From positions 1,922,001 through 1,986,000 of the forward strand of contig OZ243044.1 in assembly GCA_965212135.1 (NCBI GenBank): a stretch of DNA of 64,000 bases. The letters run 5' to 3'. Positions 8,599 through 17,167 of this stretch are shown piece after piece. Numbering within the stretch: the first letter of the stretch is position 1; every line of letters begins with the position of its first letter. The translations under genes and the position numbers were made by a program. The notes under the pieces were generated by a model, which was given only the letters and a program-made list of their open reading frames with translations, was not told where the DNA came from and made no database searches. Source of the stretch: Bin75 sp965212135 (lineage in GTDB: Bacteria; Nitrospirota; Nitrospiria; Nitrospirales; UBA8639).

Positions 8599-9249
8599 TC
8601 AGGCGCGCGGCGCGACCGTGAAGCGCAGGGCGCCCATGTGCGTGAGGTCATTGGCGGCAAACCCCGCAAAAATGTCAATCCGGTACAACCCCGGATGCCA
8701 GCCGTCTTGAGACGGCGCGAAGAATTTGAGGTAGCCGCTTTCGTCTTCCACCGCGAGCGCGGCGGTGTCTTCGTCGGTGAAGGTTTCCCCGGAGAACCCC
8801 GGCACGTTTTCGGGAAACAAACGTCCGATGACGTGATACGAGGAATAATGCGTGAACACCCGAAAGACCACGTACACCGACGGCGCGTCCGAAGAAAACA
8901 CCTCGGCGGGCCTGACGGGGGAATAGAGATGGCCGCGCCGAAAATCCAGGTCTTCCTCAAAGCCCTGCGCCGTGGTGATCTGACGAAACAGTCCGCCGGG
9001 CGGGGTGTCTTGCGGCCCGGGCGGCGTATTCTGATAATAGTCCAACGGCTTCGGGTCCGCGTCCCCCGGAACGGAAGGAAGCGTCTCAAACTGGAAAAAG
9101 CCGTGCCGGGTTTCGTCGGGACTAAAAGGAGCCGGGTCCGTGGCCGGCTGTTGAGCCGCACCCTGACCGGCCAGGCACAGAAGAAAGAGCGCGCCGGCCA
9201 GGCAAGCCGGGACACATGGCGGAGGGCATGGCTGGTTCGGAATACTCAT
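8599..9249 (-). CDS. Secreted protein of unknown function
   Basis: A 216-residue protein with a signal peptide (hydrophobic core ACLAGALFLLCLAG, likely cleavage near GQGAAQ). The mature part is acidic and aromatic-rich, with a run SVYVVFRVFTHYSSYHVIG and a C-terminal GLYRIDIFAGF followed by GALRFTV, suggesting a beta-sandwich fold. I do not recognise the family. It lies 189 bp upstream of the GT2 gene on the same strand, but the gap gives no clear sign of an operon. Confidence 0.72.
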   Translation of the reverse strand: MSIPNQPCPPPCVPACLAGALFLLCLAGQGAAQQPATDPAPFSPDETRHGFFQFETLPSVPGDADPKPLDYYQNTPPGPQDTPPGGLFRQITTAQGFEEDLDFRRGHLYSPVRPAEVFSSDAPSVYVVFRVFTHYSSYHVIGRLFPENVPGFSGETFTDEDTAALAVEDESGYLKFFAPSQDGWHPGLYRIDIFAGFAANDLTHMGALRFTVAPRA

Positions 9250-9281
9250 TGCCCTTGGGGTCGCGGATTTTAGCGTGGAAA

Positions 9282-9545
9282 TTATAATTGAGAATCGGCA
9301 ACTAACGGCACTCCAATGGCCAATGCAGGGGCGGAAAGGCGTATTTCCGTTTCAAGAGGGGACCACACCAGGAATGGTCCGGCCCCAAATAACTCGACAC
9401 CACGAAGCACGGCCGCTTCACGTGTCTCAAAATCCCCATACACTTCCTCGGCGCATACCAGAAGGTGATGACCGTGGTATTGCGTCGTGAATTTTTCCCT
9501 GTTCTTATCGCAAAAAGCTTTCTCGACTGCGAGCAATTCGCCCAT
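9282..9545 (-). CDS. Small protein resembling DUF5678
   Basis: An 87-residue protein starting at an ATG with a strong ribosome binding site (AAGGAG, seven bases upstream of the ATG). The pattern FTTQYHGHHLLVCAEEVYGDFETREAA resembles DUF5678-type proteins, short alpha/beta proteins that often sit upstream of a retropepsin-like gene. No such gene is seen here. The sequence is more AT-rich than the flanking genes. The match is by eye and weak; the function is unknown. Confidence 0.55.
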   Translation of the reverse strand: MGELLAVEKAFCDKNREKFTTQYHGHHLLVCAEEVYGDFETREAAVLRGVELFGAGPFLVWSPLETEIRLSAPALAIGVPLVADSQL

Positions 9546-9671
9546 CTCCTTGCACCTCCCTCACATTCAACCAAACAGCAACCGGATAACATACCGTAAA
9601 GGAACGTCAAGAAATATATCAAGCCGGTAAGAGGGCTGTCCAGTATATTGCATCAAGTCGGAGACATTCCC

Positions 9672-9701
9672 TTGCGGGGCGAAAAACGCCTTTGTTAGAA
9701 T
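9672..9701 (+). promoter_or_regulatory. Sigma-70-type promoter before the MidA-like methyltransferase
   Basis: TTGCGG (9672-9677) and TAGAAT (9696-9701) are separated by 18 bp, placing transcription start near 9708, 66 bp upstream of the methyltransferase ATG. The -10 matches the consensus at five of six positions. Confidence 0.5.
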
Positions 9702-9773
9702 CACCGCGATTTTTCGTGGGCGTGACCGGGCTGGCCGGACGTGCCCGGTCACAGACCGAAGGGAGTCGGATCC

Positions 9774-11207
9774 ATGGTTGCGCACGTTGCGGAAAATGAA
9801 GAAGCGCTGCCCCAGTTATTGGGGGATTTTGCGCCGGTGGACGTCTGGCAGCGGCATATGAACACCGTGTTCTACGGCCTGCGGGGCGACCGCGTGCGGG
9901 AACTCTACCAAACCTTCGCCGCCGCGGATTATCGCCTGGGGTACGCGTTGGCGGAGGACTACGTGACACGGGCGCTCCGGCGCCGGCAAGCCAATCCCGG
10001 AACCACGGCCGACCCGCTGACCATTATGGAATGGGGGTGCGGCAATGGAAATCTGGCGGCCTGTTTTCTCGACCGCGTGCAAGCCCTGGACCGTGACGCG
10101 GCGCTCTACCCCCGCCTCCGGTACGTGCTGATTGACGCGTCGGAAACCGTTCTTGAAAGTGCCAGGGACAACACGGACCTGGCCGGGCATCGGGACCGCG
10201 TTCAGTTCGTTCACGCCGCCGTGCACGATCTGCACTCGTACCGCGACGGCTCGGTGGACCGCATTGTTTGCAATGAACTCTGGAGCGAGTTGCCGACCAA
10301 ACTCCTGTTGCGGAAGGCCGGGGACGTGCTGGAAGAACACATCCGGCCGAATTTGAAAGAAACCCGGCTTGTGGACTTTCCCGATTGGGCGGGGTTGATT
10401 CACCTCTTTGAGAAAGCCGACGTCGCCGGGCTTCAACGGCTCCCGGCCTTTTTGGAAGATCTGGTGTGGGAACGGGAGTACCGCGCCATTGAGGCCAAAG
10501 ACATGCCGTTTCGCCGGCTCATCACGGATTTTCTCAAACTCTTCAATGAGGAAGTGCTGGTGCCCATGAATACCGGCGCGGCCGCCTCCCTCAACGAAGC
10601 GCGCCGGTTGATGGCCCCCGACGCGCTCGGCTTGAGCGGGTTTGACGCGGGGGCCATGGACGAAGCCGTGCTCAACGACCCGGACAAACCGTGTTACAAC
10701 CTCGTGGGCGGGCAATGGAGTTTTCTGGTCAACTTCGCGCTGTTGGAAGACGTGGCCAAACAGGTCGGCGGGCGGGTGCGGGTTGAGCCGCAAAAGGCAT
10801 TTGTCGGCCGCAACCTGGGCGCCAACGTCATGAGTTTCATGGACGTGCTCGCATCCCATCCCCATGTGCCGCGCGGCGGACAATGGGAAGTGGACCGGTT
10901 GATTCTCAAAACGATAGAGGCGGTGAACGCCGGCTATGCCGCCCCCTATAACCGAACCATCACCTTCCCCCTCGCGCCCGAAACCCCCGACGAGCCTCGC
11001 CGGGAATTGGAGCGGCTGCTGGCGCAACAGGCCGGGGGCGGCATCGCCGATACGGTGGCCTACGTCACGGAAGAGGAAGTCATGAGCGCGGCGAGTCAAC
11101 TGGAAGCCCTGGGCTACGACCGGCACGGCATCCGCAACGCCTTGACGGCTCCGCCCCAGCCCGTTGACTATTTCCATTTCCAAATGGACACGGGGCCGGA
11201 GCGGTAG
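9774..11207 (+). CDS. SAM-dependent methyltransferase, MidA (COG1565)-like
   Basis: A 477-residue cytoplasmic protein. Motif I is MEWGCGNGNLA, then YVLIDAS as motif II and FVHAAVHDL, followed by CNELWSELPTKLLL, which resembles the ANE..DALP segment of MidA/NDUFAF7-type protein arginine methyltransferases. The C-terminal 250 residues carry conserved-looking tracts (GGQWSFLVNFALLED, GANVMSFMDVL) that I cannot place. MidA-type enzymes act in respiratory complex I assembly, but this is a divergent member and its substrate is unknown. The ATG at 9774 follows a GGAG-like site; a start at 9741 is possible. Confidence 0.72.
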   Translation: MVAHVAENEEALPQLLGDFAPVDVWQRHMNTVFYGLRGDRVRELYQTFAAADYRLGYALAEDYVTRALRRRQANPGTTADPLTIMEWGCGNGNLAACFLDRVQALDRDAALYPRLRYVLIDASETVLESARDNTDLAGHRDRVQFVHAAVHDLHSYRDGSVDRIVCNELWSELPTKLLLRKAGDVLEEHIRPNLKETRLVDFPDWAGLIHLFEKADVAGLQRLPAFLEDLVWEREYRAIEAKDMPFRRLITDFLKLFNEEVLVPMNTGAAASLNEARRLMAPDALGLSGFDAGAMDEAVLNDPDKPCYNLVGGQWSFLVNFALLEDVAKQVGGRVRVEPQKAFVGRNLGANVMSFMDVLASHPHVPRGGQWEVDRLILKTIEAVNAGYAAPYNRTITFPLAPETPDEPRRELERLLAQQAGGGIADTVAYVTEEEVMSAASQLEALGYDRHGIRNALTAPPQPVDYFHFQMDTGPER

Positions 11208-11491
11208 GCCCCCGGCACGCCCCCCCCGCCGGCCGATGTTCCATGGCGAAAGAGTGGTCAAGGCATACGGCCCGTGTTGCCTGACCTGTCCAGCCCCATT
11301 GACCTGTCTGTTGGGCGACGCGGGTTATTGACAAATCCTGTTGGCGGTCGCTATAAGCGGGATGTGGCATGGGTGAGAGTATGGAGAGGAAGTCCGGCCT
11401 TTTTCTTGCTCGTTCTTTTCTTGTTTTCGGATGGCGTTGCCCCGTGTTTTGTGGGCGCGAGTAACCTGCCGGGAGACCTGACGGTCTTTCA
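11208..11491. other. 284-bp intergenic stretch with a possible tiny signal-peptide-like ORF
   Basis: No clear gene. On the plus strand an open frame ending at 11495 overlaps the next start codon by 4 bp (ATGA) and would encode, from a GTG near 11374, about 40 residues with a hydrophobic core AFFLLVLFLFSDGVAPCF. It could be a small translationally coupled membrane peptide, but base composition and length do not decide it. Confidence 0.3.
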
Positions 11492-11869
11492 ATGAATGAT
11501 GCGGTTTACAGGGCGGTAACCGTCTTCCTTTCGGGCAATATCGTTGCGATTATTGTTGTATGCGCCGGTGTGCTGTTTGCCTTGGGATGGTGGGCAAGAG
11601 GTGTCAATGATGGAATAAAAAAGATTCCTTCATTGACGGAAAAAATAGATAAGCTCTCCGAAAAGGTGCATAAAGTGTATGGATTTCTCGTCCATCGCTT
11701 TGGGGAACCGCTATTCGTTTCCTCAAGTCCCACCATGTTGTCGGATTATGGAAGGGAATTGTCTCAGAGAATACAGGCCTCGGACTTAGCCGGTCGCTAT
11801 GCCGAGCGGCTACAGCAACGGACGGCTAACCAAGACGTGGACCGCCACGCACCCCGGAAGAACCCGTAA
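11492..11869 (+). CDS. Small single-pass membrane protein, unknown
   Basis: A 125-residue protein with one N-terminal transmembrane helix (IVAIIVVCAGVLFALGWWARG), followed by an amphipathic, Lys/Glu-rich helical region (SLTEKIDKLSEKVHKVYGFLVHRF) and a polar tail. The topology resembles small coiled-coil membrane proteins, but I do not recognise a family. Its base composition is clearly more AT-rich than the flanking genes, which suggests recent acquisition or weak codon selection. Confidence 0.6.
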   Translation: MNDAVYRAVTVFLSGNIVAIIVVCAGVLFALGWWARGVNDGIKKIPSLTEKIDKLSEKVHKVYGFLVHRFGEPLFVSSSPTMLSDYGRELSQRIQASDLAGRYAERLQQRTANQDVDRHAPRKNP

Positions 11870-11875
11870 CATACC

Positions 11876-11937
11876 GCCTCCGGCCGTACGCATGTTCAGA
11901 TGTCAGATAACGAAAATGCCGGTCCCGGAGGCTTTTT
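11876..11937 (+). terminator. Possible intrinsic terminator, long loop
   Basis: GCCTCCGG (11876-11883) pairs with CCGGAGGC (11925-11932), directly followed by TTTTT. The loop is about 41 nt, which makes it a weak or composite terminator behind the small membrane protein gene. Confidence 0.35.
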
Positions 11938-12007
11938 GTATCCCAACAGGCGTCCCCGGCCCGTCAGACCCATGAAAATCCCGCATGAACGGCGTGTAAT
12001 TAGCCTC

Positions 12008-12036
12008 TGGACTTCCTGAAAACATTCAAGTAGAAT
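12008..12036 (+). promoter_or_regulatory. Promoter of the tatA pair
   Basis: TGGACT (12008-12013) and TAGAAT (12031-12036) are separated by 17 bp. This gives a start near 12043 and a leader of about 57 nt before the tatA ATG at 12100. Confidence 0.5.
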
Positions 12037-12099
12037 ACCCCGAATCTTTAGTATGTGTGCCCTCATGGACAAAGAATCGGAAGCGCGAAAGGGTTAAGC

Positions 12100-12441
12100 A
12101 TGATTGGTTCCTTTGGGTGGATGGAATTACTGCTCATCCTGTTCATCGTCCTCATTATTTTTGGGGCGGGGAAGATTCCGCAACTTGGAGAAGGGCTGGG
12201 CAAAGCCATCAAAGGGTTCAAGAAATCCATCCATGAACCGGACGCGATGGACGTCACGCCGCAGCCGGATGACGCGGGAACCGCGGGCCAGGGCGCACCC
12301 GCCGCCGAGACGGCTCCACCCCCGCAGCCCGGCCAGTTAGCCGAGCCGCCGACGGCGCACACCGCCGCACCATCGGCGCAGCAACCCGTGGGAGAGCGTC
12401 CGCAACCCGCATCGCAGGCGCAGGAACCCCGGCAGGGTTAG
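12100..12441 (+). CDS. tatA: Sec-independent translocase protein TatA
   Basis: A 113-residue protein. It begins with a short N-terminus and one transmembrane helix (MELLLILFIVLIIFGAGKIP), the TatA hinge FGAGKIPQLGEGLG, then the amphipathic helix KAIKGFKKSI. After this comes a Pro/Ala/Gln-rich tail (residues 50-113) that is probably disordered and is longer than usual. TatA oligomers form the variable-size part of the twin-arginine protein export pore. A second TatA/B-type gene follows 15 bp downstream. No tatC is present in the window. Confidence 0.9.
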   Translation: MIGSFGWMELLLILFIVLIIFGAGKIPQLGEGLGKAIKGFKKSIHEPDAMDVTPQPDDAGTAGQGAPAAETAPPPQPGQLAEPPTAHTAAPSAQQPVGERPQPASQAQEPRQG

Positions 12442-12456
12442 GAATGGACGAACACC

Positions 12457-12753
12457 ATGTTTGGCCTTGGAGGCATGGAAATCCTCATCATCCTGGTGAT
12501 TGCCTTTCTGCTGTTCGGGCCGAAGGAATTACCTGAAATCGGCAAGCAGGTGGGGAAAGCCGTCAGAGGGTTCAAGGAAACGGCGGATGACTTGAGACAG
12601 TCCGTTGAGCCGGAAGTGAATATGATTCAGCAGGAAGTCAAAATGGCCGAGCAGGACCTGACGTCGTCCATGAAAGAAGCCGAAGAAACCATCAAAGGAG
12701 TGGGAGAAGCGGCATCCCCGGGCGGCGGCCGCGAAGGGCAGACGTCGGTGTAA
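12457..12753 (+). CDS. TatA/TatB-family translocase protein
   Basis: A 98-residue protein with the N-terminal pattern FGLGGMEILIILVIAFLLFGPKELPEIG and then GKAVRGFKE. The FGP..LPE hinge is common to TatB and to many TatA proteins, and Glu8 in the membrane segment fits TatB. The tail is an acidic amphipathic helix, as in TatB. With the tatA gene just upstream, a TatA-TatB pair or two specialised TatA paralogues are both possible. The two hinges differ (FGAGKIPQLG versus FGPKELPEIG), which favours different roles. Confidence 0.85.
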   Translation: MFGLGGMEILIILVIAFLLFGPKELPEIGKQVGKAVRGFKETADDLRQSVEPEVNMIQQEVKMAEQDLTSSMKEAEETIKGVGEAASPGGGREGQTSV

Positions 12754-12822
12754 CCGTTCCCGCGTGCCGTGAATCCTGCGAGAGGCCGCAAAACCCGTCA
12801 CGGGAATCGGCGAAAATAATGG

Positions 12823-12852
12823 TTGCTATTGTCAATGGAAATCGTGTAGAAT
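12823..12852 (+). promoter_or_regulatory. Promoter of the porin gene
   Basis: TTGCTA (12823-12828) and TAGAAT (12847-12852) are separated by 18 bp, about 80 bp upstream of the porin ATG. The same -10 hexamer occurs upstream of the MidA-like and tatA genes. Confidence 0.5.
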
Positions 12853-12931
12853 AACCAGAAAAGTGGCGTAGAGAAAAGAAATCATCGTACTCGGCCGTCC
12901 AATAAGAACCAACCAAGAGGGAGGAAGAGCA

Positions 12932-14479
12932 ATGAGAGAGCAACGTATCCCGTTGATGACATTAGCCGTTTTGCTGACGGCGATGACATCGGTTCCGGCA
13001 TTTGCCGCGAAAACCACCCCGGCCACGGACAAGAACTCGGCCGTACCGGCGGTGCCGCGTGCCATTCCGGATCTGATTCCGTATCACAAATTTGATCCGC
13101 CGACCAGCAGCATGTTTGACATGAGCAAGCTGACCATTTCCGGCGATATTCGTGTCCGTCCGGAACTGCGCAACAACATCAGGTTCACAGCCGGGCAGAA
13201 TAATAGCTTTTTCGTACAGCAATGGACGCGGCTGGGTTTCCACTATGCCGTGTCGCCGGACGTGGTGTTCTTCTTCCAACCGCAATACTCCAAGAACTGG
13301 GGTTCAGGTCTGAATAGTGCGGGAGGAGACCCCAACTCATCCGACGGCACCCTCTTTGCCCGTCAGGCCTTTATGTTGATCCGGAACTTCGCGATGCCGG
13401 GCCTCACCGTGAAAGCGGGACGGCAAATGGTGGTCTGGGGCAACCATCGGATGTTCGGGCATTTTGACTGGAACAACGTGGGATGGTCATTTGACGGCGT
13501 GACGGCGAATTACAAGTTGAACTCCGCCGTCTCATTGCAGGCTGGCTGGTTGCGGGTGGATGAGACCAACTGTAATAGTGTGACGTCAGGTGGTTGTGGT
13601 GCGGGTCCAGAGGCTAACAATCCTGCTTCTAATAATCTCACTAGAACGGATGGGAACGCGGATTCCGATATCATCTATGTCCGTGCGCCTATGAAGGTCA
13701 TGGGCTTTACCGTGGAACCCACCTACATCTGGCATAACGGTGGGACTCACCGTCGCATTGCTGCTGCTACTAACGGTACCAACTTAGATTTGCCTCGTCC
13801 AGGGAACCAGTCCCGTCATACCCTTGGCGGTCGGGCGGTCAAGAAAATGTCCCTCATGGGCGGTACCCGTTTGGATGCCACGGTTGAAGGGTACTATCAG
13901 TTGGGGGAGATAGGCGTTAACGAAAGTGTGGGTCGGGACTTGGATATTTCAGCCTATGCCTTCCACATTGACGGGGGCGTGACGTTGCCGGTTCCCATGC
14001 AGCCTCGTCTCGGCGGCGAATTCAACCTCGCGTCAGGAAATGATGGTACGGAGGGTGAATGGGGTGGCTTTGATCAGTTGTATCCCACCAACCACATTCA
14101 TTTCGGCTACATGGATCGCATGTCCTGGAAAAACATGGTGCATTATTCGGCCAGCCTGCAACTGCGGCCGACCAAGGACAGTCACCTTGACGTCAGTGGA
14201 CACTGGTTTGCTCTGAATGAAGAGAGTGACCACTGGTATGGTGCTGCTCAAACCGTCTTTATGAGATCGGCCGATGGCAACACCGAGGATGATTTAGGCC
14301 AGGAGATTGACGTAGTCTATACCATGTTTTTCACGCCCGGCAATCACGTAGGTTGGCAGGTCGGTGGAGGCGTGTTCTTCCCCGGAGATTTTGTTGAGAA
14401 CGGAGCAGTAACAGCTCAAAGAGTAGCTGATCCAAGCTCGGAAAGCTGGGGCTACACCCAACTGTGGATTAACTTCTAA
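12932..14479 (+). CDS. Outer-membrane porin, alginate-export (AlgE-like) type
   Basis: A 515-residue protein with a signal peptide (MTLAVLLTAMTSVPAFAAK) and alternating aromatic/polar strands typical of a large beta-barrel. It includes ISGDIRVRPELR at the first strand and a final strand ending in WGYTQLWINF, with the C-terminal Phe recognised by the Bam complex. The RVRPE start and FARQAFMLIRN/KAGRQMVVWGNHRMFG section fit the alginate-export family. Such porins are abundant in nitrite-oxidising Nitrospira, which is known background, not shown here. It has a strong GGAGG site, its own promoter and a strong terminator, so it is a single-gene unit and probably highly expressed. Confidence 0.85.
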   Translation: MREQRIPLMTLAVLLTAMTSVPAFAAKTTPATDKNSAVPAVPRAIPDLIPYHKFDPPTSSMFDMSKLTISGDIRVRPELRNNIRFTAGQNNSFFVQQWTRLGFHYAVSPDVVFFFQPQYSKNWGSGLNSAGGDPNSSDGTLFARQAFMLIRNFAMPGLTVKAGRQMVVWGNHRMFGHFDWNNVGWSFDGVTANYKLNSAVSLQAGWLRVDETNCNSVTSGGCGAGPEANNPASNNLTRTDGNADSDIIYVRAPMKVMGFTVEPTYIWHNGGTHRRIAAATNGTNLDLPRPGNQSRHTLGGRAVKKMSLMGGTRLDATVEGYYQLGEIGVNESVGRDLDISAYAFHIDGGVTLPVPMQPRLGGEFNLASGNDGTEGEWGGFDQLYPTNHIHFGYMDRMSWKNMVHYSASLQLRPTKDSHLDVSGHWFALNEESDHWYGAAQTVFMRSADGNTEDDLGQEIDVVYTMFFTPGNHVGWQVGGGVFFPGDFVENGAVTAQRVADPSSESWGYTQLWINF

Positions 14480-14502
14480 GAAGCTTTAATCCCCGGTTCT
14501 CT

Positions 14503-14543
14503 AAAATCCCCGCCAAGGCTCAACCCTCGGCGGGGATTTTTTT
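14503..14543 (+). terminator. Strong Rho-independent terminator after the porin
   Basis: ATCCCCGCC and GGCGGGGAT form a nine-pair GC-rich stem with a 14-nt loop, extended by A-T pairs and followed by seven T residues. It lies 24 bp after the porin stop. Confidence 0.93.
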
Positions 14544-14642
14544 CGCTGAACGATGGGCTTGTCTTCGTGAGCAGTTTGTGATTATCATTCATAAATAAGA
14601 TGGTTATATGTGAGGTGCAGGAACAGTTGTGTGGAGAGTGCC

Positions 14643-15662
14643 ATGAAATATGCTTTCTGGAATAACAAGGGCGGGGTCGGCAAGACCTTTCTCTGCTTTG
14701 CCGTTGCCTCTGAATTCGCGCTTCGTAATCCGCAAACGCGGGTGATTGTTATTGATATGTGTCCACAGGCGAATGTCAGCGAGATTTTTCTCGGTGGCAA
14801 CGGTGCCGGATCCGGAAAATTGCGGACACTGCTGGACAAACCGGCTGGACCGCAGACCATCGGCGGCTACTATCACCAACGTATTATGAGTCCCCATGAA
14901 AAAACAGGAACCGAGACGGATTTTTTGATCAAAGTGAAAGATTCCAACGGGCACGTACCCGACAATATCTATTTAATTGCCGGGGACCCATCAATTGAAT
15001 TGCAGGTGCAAACCATCAACGCCATCGCGGTGCAGGCTATTCCCCAAGGTGCCTGGCGTAATGTTCATTCCTGGATTATTGACTTGCAAGACGCGGTGCA
15101 GCGGCATTTCCACGGTCGCGAGTGCGTGTTTTTTATTGACTGCAATCCGAGTTTTTCGTCTTATACCGAGCAGGCGATTCTCGCGGCGGACCGCCTGATT
15201 GTTCCGTGTACGGCCGACGGCTCTTCGGCGCGTGGGATTCGCAATGTTTCGCAATTGGTCTATGGCCACGGAGTGCCGCCGCAGTATCTGCAAGCGAATT
15301 TCAGTGCCAAGGCAAAAATGTTTTCCATGACCGTGCCGAAAATTCACATTATGGCGATGAACCGTTCCACTATATATGCCGACATACCGGCGCGCGCATT
15401 TATGGCGATGTTCGAAGTCATCCAAACAACGGCCCAAGTTCAGTATGCCAGTCAGCCAGACAATTTTTCCCGTCTGCCAGGCGATATGTTCTGCCATATT
15501 CCCGACGCGCAGACCGCCGCCATCGTTGCATCCTATCGCGGTCAGCCGATCAGCCAGCTCGAAGTCAAAGGATATGATTTGGGTGGAACTTGGACTCAGC
15601 TCAATCCGGGGCCGCTGGAGCGTTATCGCGAAGCGATGGATGAATTCGTCGGCCTGCTCTGA
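14643..15662 (+). CDS. Orphan ParA/MinD-type ATPase
   Basis: A 339-residue protein with a deviant Walker A (NNKGGVGKT, residues 8-16), the switch I region VIVIDMCPQAN and a Walker B-like FFIDCNPSFS. It therefore belongs to the ParA superfamily. It is longer than chromosome-type ParA, and no parB or parS-like repeats are seen next to it. The DNA is more AT-rich than the surroundings, as are the PIN pair that follow, suggesting an acquired island. A role in positioning or in a plasmid or phage remnant is possible; similar lone ParA proteins are often labelled partition-like without evidence. Start chosen at 14643 because KYAFWNNKGGVGKT must lie near the N-terminus. Confidence 0.8.
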   Translation: MKYAFWNNKGGVGKTFLCFAVASEFALRNPQTRVIVIDMCPQANVSEIFLGGNGAGSGKLRTLLDKPAGPQTIGGYYHQRIMSPHEKTGTETDFLIKVKDSNGHVPDNIYLIAGDPSIELQVQTINAIAVQAIPQGAWRNVHSWIIDLQDAVQRHFHGRECVFFIDCNPSFSSYTEQAILAADRLIVPCTADGSSARGIRNVSQLVYGHGVPPQYLQANFSAKAKMFSMTVPKIHIMAMNRSTIYADIPARAFMAMFEVIQTTAQVQYASQPDNFSRLPGDMFCHIPDAQTAAIVASYRGQPISQLEVKGYDLGGTWTQLNPGPLERYREAMDEFVGLL

Positions 15663-15818
15663 CGCACACCGTCTGTTATCGTTAGCGAGGTCAAGTGTGC
15701 CCTGATGCGTACAGCCGCCCCGTTTACTGCGCGTTTGACGGGTTGTCCGTGGTCACGGGCCAGTGTGGAATTGGGTCCGTGTGTCGTGTGCAGGTAAAGC
15801 CAGTATGGATGTTTGGGG

Positions 15819-16277
15819 TTATCTTGATATGGGCTTGCTAATGTTCATATCAAGGTGGGTTGAAAATCTCGGAAGAGATTCATCATATGTATGAAAAACC
15901 TCACATCCCTGATATTGTGCCGTGCCGAGGTGAATGGCATCCATTGGTTTGAGTTTCCATCCTTGGGTAATAGCATGGCGCATTAATGTTTGCGCACGTT
16001 CCGCAATGTTCGGGAAAAATTCTATCAGCTTGATGGGAGACTTCGTTGCCCGCAGTTTCTTGATTTGACCCTCTACATTTTCATCAAGCGCTTTTTGATC
16101 CTGCTCCACCTTTCCGAAAGCCACTTCAACCATGCTAATCGTTGAAGTAATTATTTGAATTTCCTTGCCGCTTTGTTCAAGCAGTGAATCAAGATGGGGG
16201 AGTCTGTCTTCCATGCCATTAATATATGACAAGAATACAGCTGCATCCCAATAAACCGGCTTCGGCGGATCAGCCAT
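15819..16277 (-). CDS. PIN-domain ribonuclease-like protein
   Basis: A 152-residue protein with the four PIN acidic positions: Asp11 (VYWDAAVFL), Glu51 (MVEVAFG), Asp113 (PMDAIHLGTA) and Asp132 (TYDESL). PIN domains are metal-dependent ribonucleases and often act as VapC-type toxins cutting tRNA or rRNA. Here the upstream partner is a 254-residue protein unlike VapB antitoxins, and its stop codon lies inside this gene with an 8-bp overlap, so translation is coupled. The protein is longer than a typical VapC of about 130 residues. Confidence 0.8.
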   Translation of the reverse strand: MADPPKPVYWDAAVFLSYINGMEDRLPHLDSLLEQSGKEIQIITSTISMVEVAFGKVEQDQKALDENVEGQIKKLRATKSPIKLIEFFPNIAERAQTLMRHAITQGWKLKPMDAIHLGTAQYQGCEVFHTYDESLPRFSTHLDMNISKPISR

Positions 16278-17034
16278 CTCGCAATGTTCTTATGGCCTCT
16301 TCCGGGGAGACGGCTGTCAATGAAGGAGCACTCGATCTGGCATCACGGTAGTCCCCGGTTTCTTCGGGCATGCTCTGAACATCTTTCACGTTTCTGATGG
16401 AACGTGGCCGACCGGTCAAGGGGTCTCGACTGACCCATCCCGTCACCATGACTAATTTCCTCCATGCATGACGCATGATCGTTTCGTAGCCTTCTTCCAA
16501 ATGGCAAGAGACCGCTTGATCATTCAGCAAATCATACAGGGTAAAGCGCAATCCTCCTCTGTTCGTCAAAGTCTGGATGCGTCCCTCCACGGTCCCGAAT
16601 GCTGCCGACATGGGGCCAGTGGTAGCGACGAACTCGGGAATCCGGGAATGGCAAATGACAACGGCTTCCGTTTCAGATGTTTCTAATCGGAGAGAAGTCA
16701 CTTTGCCGTCAATCACGCTTTGCAGGTTTTTCGCGGCTTGCTGAACTTTTTTGGAATGTTGGATAGGACGATTTTGCGCCAGGTCTGTCGCAACCTTGGC
16801 CGAGGAGCGAACGATTGTGGCCACGCGCTCCGGGTTTCCCGTGCCTTTCGCTGTTGCCACCGCGCTGCCCATCTCTAAATTGTCAATCACCCAGTCAATT
16901 GAGTCATCGCCGGCCTCTTGCGTGAGAGCCTGGAGAAGATCGTAAAAATGCTCAATGGCCTGTGCGAATTTCCTGAGTGGAACCGGACCGTCTCCGGATA
17001 AGGCCATCGTGACTGTATCAACAGGAGGAGACAT
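16270..17034 (-). CDS. Unknown protein paired with the PIN nuclease
   Basis: A 254-residue soluble protein. Residues 1-130 look like an alpha/beta domain (VTMALSGDGPVPLRKFAQAIEHFYDLLQAL, then WVIDNLEMGSAVATAKG). A middle beta-rich part follows (RIQTLTNRGGLRFTLYDL) and then a WVSRDPLTGRPRSIRNV segment near the C-terminus that resembles an RNA- or nucleotide-binding loop. I do not recognise a family. It is transcribed first and overlaps the PIN gene by 8 bp, the arrangement of antitoxin before toxin. The size is far above classical antitoxins. Confidence 0.7.
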   Translation of the reverse strand: MSPPVDTVTMALSGDGPVPLRKFAQAIEHFYDLLQALTQEAGDDSIDWVIDNLEMGSAVATAKGTGNPERVATIVRSSAKVATDLAQNRPIQHSKKVQQAAKNLQSVIDGKVTSLRLETSETEAVVICHSRIPEFVATTGPMSAAFGTVEGRIQTLTNRGGLRFTLYDLLNDQAVSCHLEEGYETIMRHAWRKLVMVTGWVSRDPLTGRPRSIRNVKDVQSMPEETGDYRDARSSAPSLTAVSPEEAIRTLRDG

Positions 17035-17167
17035 TTCAGTGTCCCTGTTTCAAGTTCTATGCAGGCCGAACACGTTCAGCCCCGCTTACTGTATCAAAAA
17101 TCTTCTTCGCCAGGATAGCCTGAAAAGTCTTTGTCACTGACGTCGCAATGCAAAACAAAACCACTGT

